Positions 23,997-33,331 of a stretch of DNA of 64,000 bases are shown here, piece after piece; the stretch's first letter is position 1, and each line of letters starts with the position of its first letter. Origin of the DNA: Fredricksoniimonas sp964643325 (GTDB lineage Bacteria; Omnitrophota; Gorgyraeia; Zapsychrales; Fredricksoniimonadaceae); contig CAZXSE010000004.1 of NCBI GenBank assembly GCA_964643325.1, positions 39,181 through 103,180 on the forward strand. Direction: 5' to 3'. Position numbers and translations under genes: made by a program. Below the pieces are notes generated by a model. It saw nothing but the letters and a program-made list of their open reading frames with translations. It was not told where the DNA came from and ran no database searches.

Positions 23997-26570
23997 ATGA
24001 CAAATCGCATCCTTCTTATTGACGGCCACGCGCTGTGTTACCGCGCGTTCTACGCTGTTCAGGAATTGCGCAATGCCAAGGGGTTCCCGACGAATGCGGT
24101 CTTCGGTTTTGTCAATATCCTGCGCAAGATCCTGAAGACCTATACACCGGGATACGCGGCGGCGTGTTTTGATACGGGTAAAGAGACCTTCCGGCGGGCG
24201 AAGTTCGCAGATTACAAGGTCCAGCGCTCTCCGATGCCGGAGGACCTGTCCACCCAGATCCCTGTGATCAAGGATCTCTTGAGGGCTTACGGCATACCGG
24301 TCTTTGAAAAAGAAGGTTATGAGGCGGATGATCTGATCGCGACGCTGGTCGGGCGGCTGCGCGGCAAAGAGCACGAGATCATCATCGCTTCCGATGACAA
24401 GGATATGCAGCAACTGATCGCCGACGGGGTCCGCGTGTATAACAGCCGCAAGGACGCGCTCCTGGGGCCGGATGACACGCGGGAGCGTTTTGGCGTGGGG
24501 CCCGAGCGCGTGGCGGATTATCTGGCGCTGGCGGGGGATGCCAGCGACAATATCCCGGGCATCAAGGGGGTCGGTGATGTGACTGCGCAAAAGCTGTTGA
24601 AACAGTTCGGCTCTCTAGACGAGATCCTCGCGCATACTCATGATATTCCCGGCAAGCTCAAAGAAAAGATCGAACAGGGGCGCGCCAGCGCACTGCTTAG
24701 CCGTGAACTTGCCACGCTTGATGCCAAAGTCCCGGTGGAATGTTCCCTGGAGGATATCCGTTGGGGCAACATGGACCGCAAGGAACTGGTGAAGCTTTTT
24801 ACCGGACTTGAATTTCGCAGGCTCGCCGAGGAGTTTGCCCTGGACCAGGCGCCCGCGCCATTGCCAGTGCAGGGCAGCATTGCGTTCACCGCCGGGGGCG
24901 CTGATGCGCCGCAGTGCGCGGCCGTGGTCCTGCTCACGGGCATGGCCGCCTTCCTGCCGGTGATGGGCGCTGATGATGAAGGCCGCCGGCGTCCCGAGCG
25001 GTTCCTTGTCAGCGCGGGAGGCGTTGTATTCTCATTCACGCCGCCGGAGCTTGCGGGCCTTAAGGATATTTTTTCGTCGGAGAAAGTTCTTTTGTGTGTT
25101 CATGATGCCAAGCCCCTGCTCAAGGAGCTTGCCCGTCAGGGGATCACGTTCCGGGGGAAGCTCTGGGATTCTTTGCTGGCCGGATATCTGTTGCGTTCCG
25201 GCGTTTCGGCGCTGACCGTCGCAGCCCTGGCGCACGCGTACCTGGACCTTGTGATCGCCGAAGGTGATGACCGGCTTTGTCAGGAAGCTGCCGCCCTGGA
25301 AAAACTTTATGCGCCGCTGGCAGCGGACCTTGCGGCCAAGGGGTTGGCCGGCCTTTTTGAGGACATGGAAATGCCCTTGTGCGGGGTGCTTGCGGGCATG
25401 GAACTCGAAGGCATCACGATCGATCGTGACAAGCTCGCCGGGCTTTCCCGGGAGTGCGGCGCCCGCATTGACGCGATGACCGGCGAACTCTATGCCCTTG
25501 CCGGCGGGGAGTTCAATCTGAATTCGCCCAAACAGCTGGGGGTTATTCTGTTCGAGAAGCTGGCGCTGCCGGTCGTTAAAAAGACCAAGACCGGCCCGTC
25601 CACGGATGAAGAGGTCCTGACCCGGCTGGCGCCCATGCACGCGTTGCCGGCGCTCATCCTGGAATACCGTCAGCTGGCAAAACTGAGATCCACCTATCTT
25701 GACGCCCTGCCGCGGCTGGCTGATGCCGATGGCCGGGTGCGCTGTTCGTTCAACCAGACCGGAGCGGAAACGGGGCGTCTGAGCGCGGACCATCCGAACC
25801 TGCAGAACATCCCGGTGCGTACGGAATTGGGGCGCAGGATCCGTGAAGCGTTCATCCCTTCACGGGCGGGGCGCGTTCTTGTGTCCGCGGATTATTCGCA
25901 GATCGAGTTGAGGTTCCTGGCGCACCTGGCGGCCGATCCGAAGCTCATTCAGGCTTTCGCGCAGGGTGATGATATTCACACGTTCACGGCCGCGCTTGTT
26001 TTTGAGGTGCCGCCGGAGAATGTTACGACAGAAATGCGCTACAGGGCCAAGCGCATCAATTTCGGGATCATTTACGGAATGAGCGCTTTTGGCCTGGCGA
26101 AAGACCTGGGCGTGCCGCAGCGCGAGGCCCAGGATTTCATTGACCGTTATTTCTTGAGGTATCCCGGGATCCGGGCATTCATGGAGCGCTCTATCGCCGG
26201 GGCCAGGGAGCAGGGCTTTGTGACGACCATGTTCGGACGGCGGCGTTACATTCCCGAGATCAACAGCCGTAACGGCGCGGTGCGCCAGTTCGCCGAGCGT
26301 CAGGCGGTCAACATGCCGGTCCAGGGTTCGGCCGCGGACCTGATCAAATGCGCCATGGTCAGGGTGCAGCGCATGCTGCAGGAAAAGGCGTTTGCGGCAA
26401 CAATGGTGGTCACGGTGCATGACGAACTTGTTTTTGATGTTCCCGACGATGAAACAGCGGCAGTAGCTGCCGCGGTCAGGCGCGTGATGGAAGAGGCCAT
26501 GACATTGAGCGTTCCTGTGAAGGTCACGGTCAAGGCCGGGGCCAACTGGGCGGAGATGAAGGAAATATGA
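23997..26570 (+). CDS. polA: DNA polymerase I, proofreading-deficient type
   Basis: 857 residues. The 5' nuclease domain (~1-290) has ILLIDGHALCYRAFYA, DTGKETFR, YEADDLIATL and GDASDNIPGIKGVG. The polymerase domain (~480-857) has motif A (SADYSQIELR), motif B (RYRAKRINFGIIYG) and motif C (VHDELVFDVP). The intervening 3'-5' exonuclease-like domain keeps the fold but lacks the catalytic DxE (VVLLTGMAAF where DTE is expected), as in Taq-type enzymes, so proofreading is probably absent. It starts 1 base after the TPR stop. Confidence 0.95.
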   Translation: MTNRILLIDGHALCYRAFYAVQELRNAKGFPTNAVFGFVNILRKILKTYTPGYAAACFDTGKETFRRAKFADYKVQRSPMPEDLSTQIPVIKDLLRAYGIPVFEKEGYEADDLIATLVGRLRGKEHEIIIASDDKDMQQLIADGVRVYNSRKDALLGPDDTRERFGVGPERVADYLALAGDASDNIPGIKGVGDVTAQKLLKQFGSLDEILAHTHDIPGKLKEKIEQGRASALLSRELATLDAKVPVECSLEDIRWGNMDRKELVKLFTGLEFRRLAEEFALDQAPAPLPVQGSIAFTAGGADAPQCAAVVLLTGMAAFLPVMGADDEGRRRPERFLVSAGGVVFSFTPPELAGLKDIFSSEKVLLCVHDAKPLLKELARQGITFRGKLWDSLLAGYLLRSGVSALTVAALAHAYLDLVIAEGDDRLCQEAAALEKLYAPLAADLAAKGLAGLFEDMEMPLCGVLAGMELEGITIDRDKLAGLSRECGARIDAMTGELYALAGGEFNLNSPKQLGVILFEKLALPVVKKTKTGPSTDEEVLTRLAPMHALPALILEYRQLAKLRSTYLDALPRLADADGRVRCSFNQTGAETGRLSADHPNLQNIPVRTELGRRIREAFIPSRAGRVLVSADYSQIELRFLAHLAADPKLIQAFAQGDDIHTFTAALVFEVPPENVTTEMRYRAKRINFGIIYGMSAFGLAKDLGVPQREAQDFIDRYFLRYPGIRAFMERSIAGAREQGFVTTMFGRRRYIPEINSRNGAVRQFAERQAVNMPVQGSAADLIKCAMVRVQRMLQEKAFAATMVVTVHDELVFDVPDDETAAVAAAVRRVMEEAMTLSVPVKVTVKAGANWAEMKEI

Positions 26571-27970
26571 GGATCGTTCTTGTTGCGTCTGAAGTTCTTC
26601 CTTTTGCCAAGACGGGCGGCATGGCGGATGTGTGCGGCACATTGTCCCTGGAGCTGGAGCGCCAGGGCCATGAGGTGTCGATCATCATGCCGGGATACCG
26701 CTCGACGGGCGCGGGAAAGCCTTTCAACGCCAGGGCCAGGGTTGCGGTCATCGGCAAGGGCATCAAGGTCTATTTTCTCCAGCATGGCGGGTTCTATGAC
26801 CGTCCTTATATTTATGGAAGCCCCGACGGGGATTATGAGGACAACCTGGAGCGTTTTGCGTTCCTGTGCCATGGGGCGTGCGAACTCCTCAAGGAACTGG
26901 GCAGGTCCATTGATGTGATCCATTGCCATGACTGGCAGGCGGCGCTGATCCCCCTGTTGTTGAAGACGCATTACGCGAAGGACCCGTTCTTTGAGAGGAC
27001 GCGCTCGGTCATGACGGTGCACAATCTTGCGTACCAGGGGATATTCCCGCAGGCATCTTTTCCCGCGCTGGGCGTTGATGAGGGATTGTTCAACGCCGAT
27101 GCCCTGGAATTTTACGGCAAGATCAATCTTCTTAAAGGAGGATTGATCTTCGCGGACCAGTTGACAACGGTGAGCCCCCGTTACGCGAAAGAGGCGCAGA
27201 CCAGGGAATGGGGCTGCGGGCTCGAGGGCGTGATCAAGGCCAACAAGGCGCGCTGGACGGGGATCCTCAACGGCCTGGATTATGACCGCTGGGACCCGCA
27301 GACGGATGAGTTCATCACGCCGCATTACAGTAGCGCTGATTGGCAGGTCAAGGCCCGTCATAAAGAAAAATTGCAGAATATTTACCGCCTGCCCGTGTTT
27401 GATGACATCCCTGTGTTCGGTTTTGTGGGAAGGTTGTGTCATCAAAAAGGACTTGACCTGATCGAGGCGGCCTTTGAAGGCCTCATGCAGCGGCCGCTGC
27501 AAGTCGTCTTTATCGGTATCGGCGAGGAGAAATACCAGAAGATGCTCGTGAAGCTTGCGCGCAAATATCCTCAGCAATGCGCCGCGATCATCCGTTACGA
27601 CGAGGATATTGCCCACATGGTCTATGCCGGCGCGGACCTTTTTTTCATGCCCTCGGTCTATGAGCCCTGCGGCCTGACCCAGATGATCGCCTTGCGTTAC
27701 GGCGCGATCCCCGTGGTCAATCCGGTCGGCGGACTTCTGGATACGGTGATCGATTTTTCGTCGGATAAGAAAAAAGGTAATGGCTTCAGGATGGATACTT
27801 TTAGCGTTTCAGGATTGCTGGAAGCGGTCGATCGCGCCCTTGGCACGTTCCATCACAAGGATCGTTTTGGCGCGCTGGTGGCGAATGCCATGGCGTGCCG
27901 CTGGCCCCTGGCGGCAGCGGCGGAACAATACATTGGATGTTACGAAAAATGCCTGTCAAGATCGGAATAA
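26567..27970 (+). CDS. glgA: Glycogen synthase (ADP-glucose type)
   Basis: GT5 glycosyltransferase of 467 residues that extends alpha-1,4-glucan from ADP- or UDP-glucose. The N-terminal KTGGMADVCGTL nucleotide loop, HCHDWQAALIP, TVHNLAYQG, GVEG-like GCGLEGVIK and the C-terminal PSVYEPCGLTQMIALRYGAIPVV signature are clear. It overlaps polA by 4 bases. MalQ at 57985-59484 is another enzyme of alpha-glucan metabolism in the window. Confidence 0.95.
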   Translation: MRIVLVASEVLPFAKTGGMADVCGTLSLELERQGHEVSIIMPGYRSTGAGKPFNARARVAVIGKGIKVYFLQHGGFYDRPYIYGSPDGDYEDNLERFAFLCHGACELLKELGRSIDVIHCHDWQAALIPLLLKTHYAKDPFFERTRSVMTVHNLAYQGIFPQASFPALGVDEGLFNADALEFYGKINLLKGGLIFADQLTTVSPRYAKEAQTREWGCGLEGVIKANKARWTGILNGLDYDRWDPQTDEFITPHYSSADWQVKARHKEKLQNIYRLPVFDDIPVFGFVGRLCHQKGLDLIEAAFEGLMQRPLQVVFIGIGEEKYQKMLVKLARKYPQQCAAIIRYDEDIAHMVYAGADLFFMPSVYEPCGLTQMIALRYGAIPVVNPVGGLLDTVIDFSSDKKKGNGFRMDTFSVSGLLEAVDRALGTFHHKDRFGALVANAMACRWPLAAAAEQYIGCYEKCLSRSE

Positions 27971-28581
27971 CAGGAAGTTTTGGCGCGGGCAAGACCATGG
28001 TCGCGGCCATGTTCAAGGCGCGCGCTGCGCGCGGCGCGCGCGTCATCGACGCGGACGCGCTGGCGCACACGATCCTTGCAAAGGATGCCGCCTGCATCCG
28101 CGCGGTGATCAAAACGTTCGGCGTGAAGGTCCGCGGGCCGCGCGGCATCGACCGGACGGCATTGCGGCGTATTGTTTTTGCTGATACGGCCGCGTTAAGA
28201 CAGCTTGAGGCGATCGTGCATCCGCGTCTGGAGCGGATGATCCGCCGGGAACTTGCCGCTACGCGCGGCAGGACGAAGTTCGTCATGTTGGACGCCGCGA
28301 TCCTGATCGAGGCGGGCTGGCACCGGTGGATGGATGCTGTTATTCTCGTGAAAGCAAGGCAGGATATCCAGGTCCTTCGCGTGATGGCCCGCACCGGCCT
28401 TTCCAGGGCAGAGGTCCTCAGATGCATCCGTCGGCAGATGCCTTTGAGTGCAAAGAAAAAGCATGCCGCGTATGTAATAGATAATAGCGGCCCCGCCGCA
28501 ACAACCGCAAAGCAGGTCGCACGGGTCCACCGGGCCTTGTGCGCGCAGTACCAAAACCCACCCGACAGGAGAGTATCATGA
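27949..28581 (+). CDS. coaE: Dephospho-CoA kinase
   Basis: P-loop kinase for the last step of coenzyme A synthesis. Walker A is GITGSFGAGKT near the N-terminus; VIDADALAH, IVHPRLERMI and the LDAAILIEAGW block match CoaE. The ATG at 27949 gives the usual distance to the P-loop; in-frame starts at 27937 (ATG) and 27895 (GTG) are possible, and all overlap glgA. About 210 residues. The polA-coaE-rho order is common in bacteria. Confidence 0.93.
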   Translation: MPVKIGITGSFGAGKTMVAAMFKARAARGARVIDADALAHTILAKDAACIRAVIKTFGVKVRGPRGIDRTALRRIVFADTAALRQLEAIVHPRLERMIRRELAATRGRTKFVMLDAAILIEAGWHRWMDAVILVKARQDIQVLRVMARTGLSRAEVLRCIRRQMPLSAKKKHAAYVIDNSGPAATTAKQVARVHRALCAQYQNPPDRRVS

Positions 28582-29900
28582 CCAAAGAGACCAAAGCCGA
28601 ACGCAATGCCCAGGAAGAAGCCTCCCCGGCTGCTGCCAACGGGGCCAAGACATTCAACATTGAGGACCTTAAGGAAATGAAGATGTCCGAACTTTCGCAG
28701 ACGGCCCGCGCGCTGAATGTGGAAGGCGTCAGCGTCCTGAAGAAGCACGACCTTATTTTCAAGATCCTGCAGGCGCAGGCGGAGAAGGACGGCCTGATGT
28801 TCGGTTCGGGGGTCCTGGAAGTGCTTTCCGAAGGCTTCGGCTTCCTGAGAAGTTCCGGATACAATTATTTGCCGTGCCCGGATGACATCTATATATCTCC
28901 GTCGCAGATACGGCGTTTTGATCTAAAAACCGGGGATACGGTCAGCGGCCAGATCCGTCCGCCGAAGGAGGGCGAGAAATATTTCGCGCTCCTGAAGGTC
29001 GAGGCCGTGAACTTTGAGAACCCGGACAAGTGCAAGGACAAGATCCTGTTCGATAACCTGACCCCGTTGTATCCGAATCAGCGCCTGAAGCTGGAGTCGG
29101 GGCCTGAGGATGTTTCCATGCGCATCATGGACCTGTTGACGCCCATCGGCAAAGGCCAGCGCGCGCTCATCGTGGCGCCGCCGTACAGCGGCAAGACAGT
29201 GCTCTTGCAGAAGATCGCCAATGCGATCACGCTCAATCATCCGGAGGTCGTCATGATCGTGCTGCTCATTGACGAGCGCCCGGAAGAGGTCACGGACATG
29301 CAGCGCGGGGTCAAGGCCGAGGTTGTTTCATCGACCTTTGATGAGCCGGCCGAACGCCACGTGCAGGTCGCGGATATTGTGCTGGAAAAAGCCAAGCGCC
29401 TTGTCGAGCACAAGAGGGATGTGGTCATCCTTCTGGATTCGATCACGCGCCTGGCGCGCGCCTACAACACGGTCGTGCCGCACTCGGGCAAGATCCTTTC
29501 CGGCGGCGTGGATTCCAGCGCCTTGCACAAGCCCAAGCGCTTTTTCGGCGCGGCGCGCAACATCGAGGAGGGCGGTTCATTGACCATCATCGCGACCGCA
29601 CTCGTTGATACCGGCAGCCGCATGGATGAAGTTATCTTTGAAGAGTTCAAGGGCACGGGCAATATGGAATTGCAGCTTGACCGTTCGCTTTTCCAGCGCC
29701 GCATTTATCCGGCGATCGACATCAAGCGTTCCAATACCCGTCATGAGGAGCTGTTGACGACCAAGGAACAGCTGCAGAGGATGTGGCTCTTGCGCAAGGT
29801 CTTCAATGACCTGAATTCCGCGGAAGCCATGGAGATCCTGATCCAAAAGATGTCCCAGTCCAAGAACAACGAGGAATTCTTGCAAAATATGAACAAATAG
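28578..29900 (+). CDS. rho: Transcription termination factor Rho
   Basis: Hexameric RNA/DNA helicase of 440 residues. A charged N-terminal tail is followed by the Rho_N helical domain (NIEDLKEMKMSELSQTARAL...KHDLIFKIL), the cold-shock RNA-binding domain (SGVLEVLSEGFGFLRSS, DIYISPSQIRRFDL) and the ATPase domain (APPYSGKTVLLQKIA, LLIDERPEEVTDM, VDSSALHKPKRFFGAARNIEEGGSLTI). Start chosen at the ATG with AGGAGA upstream and a 4-base overlap with coaE; an earlier in-frame start at 28539 lies inside coaE. Confidence 0.97.
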   Translation: MTKETKAERNAQEEASPAAANGAKTFNIEDLKEMKMSELSQTARALNVEGVSVLKKHDLIFKILQAQAEKDGLMFGSGVLEVLSEGFGFLRSSGYNYLPCPDDIYISPSQIRRFDLKTGDTVSGQIRPPKEGEKYFALLKVEAVNFENPDKCKDKILFDNLTPLYPNQRLKLESGPEDVSMRIMDLLTPIGKGQRALIVAPPYSGKTVLLQKIANAITLNHPEVVMIVLLIDERPEEVTDMQRGVKAEVVSSTFDEPAERHVQVADIVLEKAKRLVEHKRDVVILLDSITRLARAYNTVVPHSGKILSGGVDSSALHKPKRFFGAARNIEEGGSLTIIATALVDTGSRMDEVIFEEFKGTGNMELQLDRSLFQRRIYPAIDIKRSNTRHEELLTTKEQLQRMWLLRKVFNDLNSAEAMEILIQKMSQSKNNEEFLQNMNK

Positions 29901-29908
29901 GCTATAAT
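29880..29908 (+). promoter_or_regulatory. Promoter of rpmE inside the 3' end of rho
   Basis: TTGCAA (29880-29885), a 17-base spacer and a perfect TATAAT (29903-29908). Predicted start near 29915, giving an ~80-base leader before rpmE. Confidence 0.75.
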
Positions 29909-29916
29909 TCCGCCTC

Positions 29917-29981
29917 TTTGATCCATGGGAACAAATGACGCTTCGGGCCGGCGGTATCCGGCCTTTGACGGATCGATCAAA
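29917..29981 (+). promoter_or_regulatory. Structured rpmE leader, candidate L31 autoregulatory element
   Basis: TTTGATC (29917-29923) pairs with GATCAAA (29975-29981), enclosing a GC-rich hairpin GGCCGG/CCGGCC (29946-29951 with 29958-29963). The fold starts at the predicted transcript 5' end and closes just before the AGGAAGG ribosome-binding site. L31 leaders are known in several phyla; this one is a structural guess. Confidence 0.45.
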
Positions 29982-29994
29982 CAAGGAAGGTAGT

Positions 29995-30198
29995 ATGAAA
30001 GACGGTATCCATCCTGATTATCAGGAAACCACGATCACCTGCGCGTGCGGCCGCGTGATGCACACGCGCGCGACGAAGAAGAACATCCGCGTCGAGATCT
30101 GCGCGAGCTGCCACCCGTTCTTCACGGGATCCAAGAAGGTCCTTGATACGACAGGGCGCATCGAACGCTTCCAGAAGCGTTATGCTAAAGGAAAGTAA
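29995..30198 (+). CDS. rpmE: Ribosomal protein L31 (zinc-binding form)
   Basis: 67-residue 50S protein bridging the subunits. Begins KDGIHPDYQETTITCACGRVM and carries the four-cysteine zinc site (CAC ... CASC) followed by HPFFTGSKKVLDTTGRIERFQKRY. Start supported by AGGAAGG and the family N-terminus; an upstream in-frame ATG at 29935 would lie in the leader. Its last 17 bases overlap prfA. Confidence 0.97.
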   Translation: MKDGIHPDYQETTITCACGRVMHTRATKKNIRVEICASCHPFFTGSKKVLDTTGRIERFQKRYAKGK

Positions 30199-31258
30199 CA
30201 AGAAGCGACTGGCAGACGCCGCAGCACGCCACGGGGAACTTCAGCACCTTCTGGCCGAGGCCGGCATAGGGGCTGATCAGGGCGCGTATCAAAAGCTTGC
30301 CAAAGAATTCGCCGGCCTGGCGCCGGCCGTTGAACTCCAACAGGAATATTCAAAGACCATCACGCAGATCGCGGAAGCCCGGCATATGATCGCGACCGAA
30401 GGGGACCGCGATCTGCGCCAGATGGCAGAGCATGAGCTGTCCCGCCTTGAAACAACATTTGAAGAGTTGGCCTCCCGCATTAACAATTTCTTTGATCCGA
30501 CCCGGAATGAGAAAGACCGTGATGTGATCATTGAGATCCGCGGCGGCACCGGCGGCACTGAGGCCAGCATTTTTGCGGGCGATCTTTACCGCATGTACAC
30601 GAAATACGCGGCTTCCAAAGGCTGGAAGATCGACCCTATTGCCATCAGCCCCGGGGAAAAAGGCCTCAAGGAAGCTATTTTCAGCGTTAGCGGCAAGGGC
30701 GCTTCGCGGCGCCTGAAATGGGAGAGCGGCACACACCGGGTCCAGCGCGTTCCCGAGACCGAGGCGGCGGGCCGCATCCATACATCGGCCGCGACCGTGG
30801 CAGTGCTTTTTGAGCCTGAAGAAGTGGACCTGACCATTGACCCTAAGGACCTGAAGATCGACGTGTACCGCTCGTCAGGCCCCGGCGGGCAGAGCGTGAA
30901 CACGGCGGATTCCGCGATCCGCATCACGCATTTTCCGACGGGGATCGTTGTTGTCTGCCAGGATGAGCGCTCACAGCTCAAGAACCGCCTCAAGGCCATG
31001 AGGGTCCTGCGCGCGCGATTGCAGGACCATATCCAGCAGGAGCGCGAGAAGAAGGAAGCGGCCGCGCGCAAGGCCCAGGTGGGCACCGGCGACCGGAGCG
31101 AGAAGATCCGTACTTATAATTTCCCCGACCATCGCGTGACCGATCACCGCATCGGGTTCACGACCCATCAGCTCCCGGCGGTCATGGAAGGCGAGCTCGA
31201 TGAACTTTTTGACGCCCTTTTGAAAGCTGAAGAAGATGCACGGGATAAGGCTGCATGA
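30182..31258 (+). CDS. prfA: Peptide chain release factor 1
   Basis: Recognises UAA/UAG stop codons. About 358 residues with the catalytic GGQ in SSGPGGQSVNTADSAIRITH, the codon-recognition region RVPETEAAGRIHTSAATVAV (RF1 type, not the SPF of RF2), and the N-terminal coiled domain. The ATG at 30182 overlaps rpmE by 17 bases; the in-frame 30143 start would lie deeper inside rpmE. The next gene encodes its methylase PrmC. Confidence 0.96.
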   Translation: MLKESNKKRLADAAARHGELQHLLAEAGIGADQGAYQKLAKEFAGLAPAVELQQEYSKTITQIAEARHMIATEGDRDLRQMAEHELSRLETTFEELASRINNFFDPTRNEKDRDVIIEIRGGTGGTEASIFAGDLYRMYTKYAASKGWKIDPIAISPGEKGLKEAIFSVSGKGASRRLKWESGTHRVQRVPETEAAGRIHTSAATVAVLFEPEEVDLTIDPKDLKIDVYRSSGPGGQSVNTADSAIRITHFPTGIVVVCQDERSQLKNRLKAMRVLRARLQDHIQQEREKKEAAARKAQVGTGDRSEKIRTYNFPDHRVTDHRIGFTTHQLPAVMEGELDELFDALLKAEEDARDKAA

Positions 31259-32046
31259 CCGACGATGAATTGTTCCTCACTGCTATTTTGAACTGCAGTT
31301 GCTCTGATCTTTATACTCACCCCCGACAACTAACCTCGCAACAAGCAGCAGCCCTCGATGACATGCGCCGCCGACGGGCGGCGGGTGAGCCTGTGCAATA
31401 TATCACAGGGTTCACGGAATTCTTCGGCTACCGTTTCGAGGTGGGCCCTGGTGTTCTTGTGCCGCGGCCCGAGACCGAGGTCCTGGCTGAGCGTGTGATC
31501 GCGGCGCTTAAGGCACAGGGCAAGAAAGAATATACTCTCCTGGACTTGGGTACAGGTTCGGGCTGTCTGGCTGTGACCCTGGCCAGGGAATTACCTTGTG
31601 CTCATGTGACGGCTGTTGATATTTCTCCCGAGGCGCTGGCCTACGCCCGTCGTAATGCCGCGATCAACAGCGTGGAGGACAAGATCCAGTTCGTTGAAAG
31701 TGACATGGCATTGTTCCTGCGTAAGGCGTCAGAGCGTTTTGATGCCATTGTTTCCAATCCTCCGTATATCCCTTCAGGCGCCATGGCGCAATTGCCAGCG
31801 GATGTCAGGCATGAACCGGCTCTGGCCCTGGAGGCCGGAACGGACGGATTGTCTTTCTACAAGTCCTTGATCCCCGGTGCCTGCAAGGTTCTTTGTCCTG
31901 GTGGCATTCTTGCCGTCGAGTTCGGCGACGGGCAGGCAAAAGACTTGCAAAACCTCTTTGTCACTGCCGGCTCCTGGGATAAAATACAGACCATGAATGA
32001 TAATGCCGGACGGCCGCGCATTATCATGGCAGCGTTGCCACGTTAA
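31255..32046 (+). CDS. prmC: PrmC, release factor glutamine N5-methyltransferase
   Basis: SAM-dependent methylase that modifies the GGQ glutamine of release factors. N-terminal RRAAGEPVQYITGFTEFFG, VGPGVLVPRPETE, SAM motif LLDLGTGSGCLAVTLA and the catalytic NPPYIPS are present. 263 residues; 4-base overlap with prfA, its substrate gene. Cysteines in the N-terminal LNCSCSDL are not a known motif. Confidence 0.96.
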   Translation: MTDDELFLTAILNCSCSDLYTHPRQLTSQQAAALDDMRRRRAAGEPVQYITGFTEFFGYRFEVGPGVLVPRPETEVLAERVIAALKAQGKKEYTLLDLGTGSGCLAVTLARELPCAHVTAVDISPEALAYARRNAAINSVEDKIQFVESDMALFLRKASERFDAIVSNPPYIPSGAMAQLPADVRHEPALALEAGTDGLSFYKSLIPGACKVLCPGGILAVEFGDGQAKDLQNLFVTAGSWDKIQTMNDNAGRPRIIMAALPR

Positions 32047-32068
32047 CTCTATTTTCTAACAGGATCCT

Positions 32069-33331
32069 ATGGATAAACTTATCATTCAAGGCGGCAGGCC
32101 CCTGAAGGGGGAAGTGAAGATCAGCGGCTCCAAGAACGGGACATTGCCGGTGTTGGCGGCAACGCTTCTTACCGACGAGACATGCGTCCTTCGTAATGTG
32201 CCGAGGCTTCTTGATACCCACACCATGATCAAATTGCTCAAATCCCTGGGTAAAGATATCACCTGGGACAAGGACAAGATGATCATCATGTCCAACGGCA
32301 AGCTTAACCCGGTGGCGGATTACAAGCTTGTTTCGACGATGCGCGGGTCGATCTGCGTGCTCGGGCCTTTGCTGGCCAAGCTGGGCGAGGCCAAGGTATC
32401 CTTGCCGGGCGGCTGTGTTATCGGCGTGCGCCCTGTTGATCTGCATCAGAAGGGTATTGAAGCACTCGGCGCCAAGGTTATGACCGAGGGCGGGTATATC
32501 ATCGCAAAAGCAAAGAAATTAAAAGGCGCGCGGGTGTATTTGGCGGGCGCTTCCGGCCCGTCGGTGCTCGGGACGGCCAATATCATGATGGCCGCGACGC
32601 TGGCCGAGGGCGAGACCGTGATCGAGTGTGCCGCGTGCGAGCCTGAGGTCGAGGAGCTTGCCAATTTCCTCAATGAAATGGGCGCGCGCATCAAGGGGCA
32701 GGGAAGTCCGCGCATCATCATCCAGGGTGTCAAGAAACTGCATGGCGCGGATTACAGGATGTCATTTGACCGTATTGAAGGCGGGACATTTGTTCTGTTG
32801 GCGGCCATGGTCCGCGGGAGTTTTGTGATCCGGGACATTGATTACACCCAACTGACCGCGCTGGATGATGTCTTAAGCCATATCGGCGTCAGGGTCGAGG
32901 CTGAAAAGAACCTGGTGCGCGTCAAAGCCCCGAAGGTCCTAAAGCCTTTCAGTATCTCTACGTATCCTTATCCCGGGTTCCCGACGGACCTTCAAGCGCA
33001 GTACACAGCGGTCATGTCATTGACCAACGGCGTCAGCGTTATCCGCGATACGGTTTTTCCGGACAGGTTCATGCATATTTCCGAACTTGCGCGCATGGGC
33101 GCAAGGATCCGCCGTGAGGGGGGCAGCGCCATCGTCGAGGGCGTGAAAGAACTTTCCGGAGCGCCGGTAACGGCATCCGACCTGCGCGCGTCGGCCGCGC
33201 TGGTCATGGCCGCCCTGGTGGGCAAGGGGACGACCGAGATCCGCCGCGTGTACCATCTGGACCGCGGATATGAGAACATTGATAAGAAGCTCGTGGCGCT
33301 GGGTGCGTCGATCCGGAGAGAAAAAGAATGA
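32069..33331 (+). CDS. murA: UDP-N-acetylglucosamine 1-carboxyvinyltransferase
   Basis: First committed step of peptidoglycan synthesis: transfers enolpyruvate from PEP to UDP-GlcNAc. 420 residues with ISGSKNGTLPVLAATLL at the N-terminus, the catalytic Cys (residue 116) in LPGGCVIGVRPVDLHQKG, and YPGFPTDLQAQYTAVM. The Cys form is the fosfomycin-sensitive type, unlike the Asp variant found in Chlamydia. AGGA ribosome-binding site. Confidence 0.97.
   Translation: MDKLIIQGGRPLKGEVKISGSKNGTLPVLAATLLTDETCVLRNVPRLLDTHTMIKLLKSLGKDITWDKDKMIIMSNGKLNPVADYKLVSTMRGSICVLGPLLAKLGEAKVSLPGGCVIGVRPVDLHQKGIEALGAKVMTEGGYIIAKAKKLKGARVYLAGASGPSVLGTANIMMAATLAEGETVIECAACEPEVEELANFLNEMGARIKGQGSPRIIIQGVKKLHGADYRMSFDRIEGGTFVLLAAMVRGSFVIRDIDYTQLTALDDVLSHIGVRVEAEKNLVRVKAPKVLKPFSISTYPYPGFPTDLQAQYTAVMSLTNGVSVIRDTVFPDRFMHISELARMGARIRREGGSAIVEGVKELSGAPVTASDLRASAALVMAALVGKGTTEIRRVYHLDRGYENIDKKLVALGASIRREKE

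Noticed and set aside
22703..24010. Long - strand open frame (435 codons) opposite the TPR gene
   Set aside because: It is antisense to a gene with clear TPR signatures and a signal peptide, has no ribosome-binding site, and its composition (Arg/His/Leu-rich) is that of a GC-rich shadow frame.
26300..27616. Long - strand open frame (438 codons) opposite polA/glgA
   Set aside because: Antisense to conserved polymerase and glycogen synthase motifs; low-complexity basic product.
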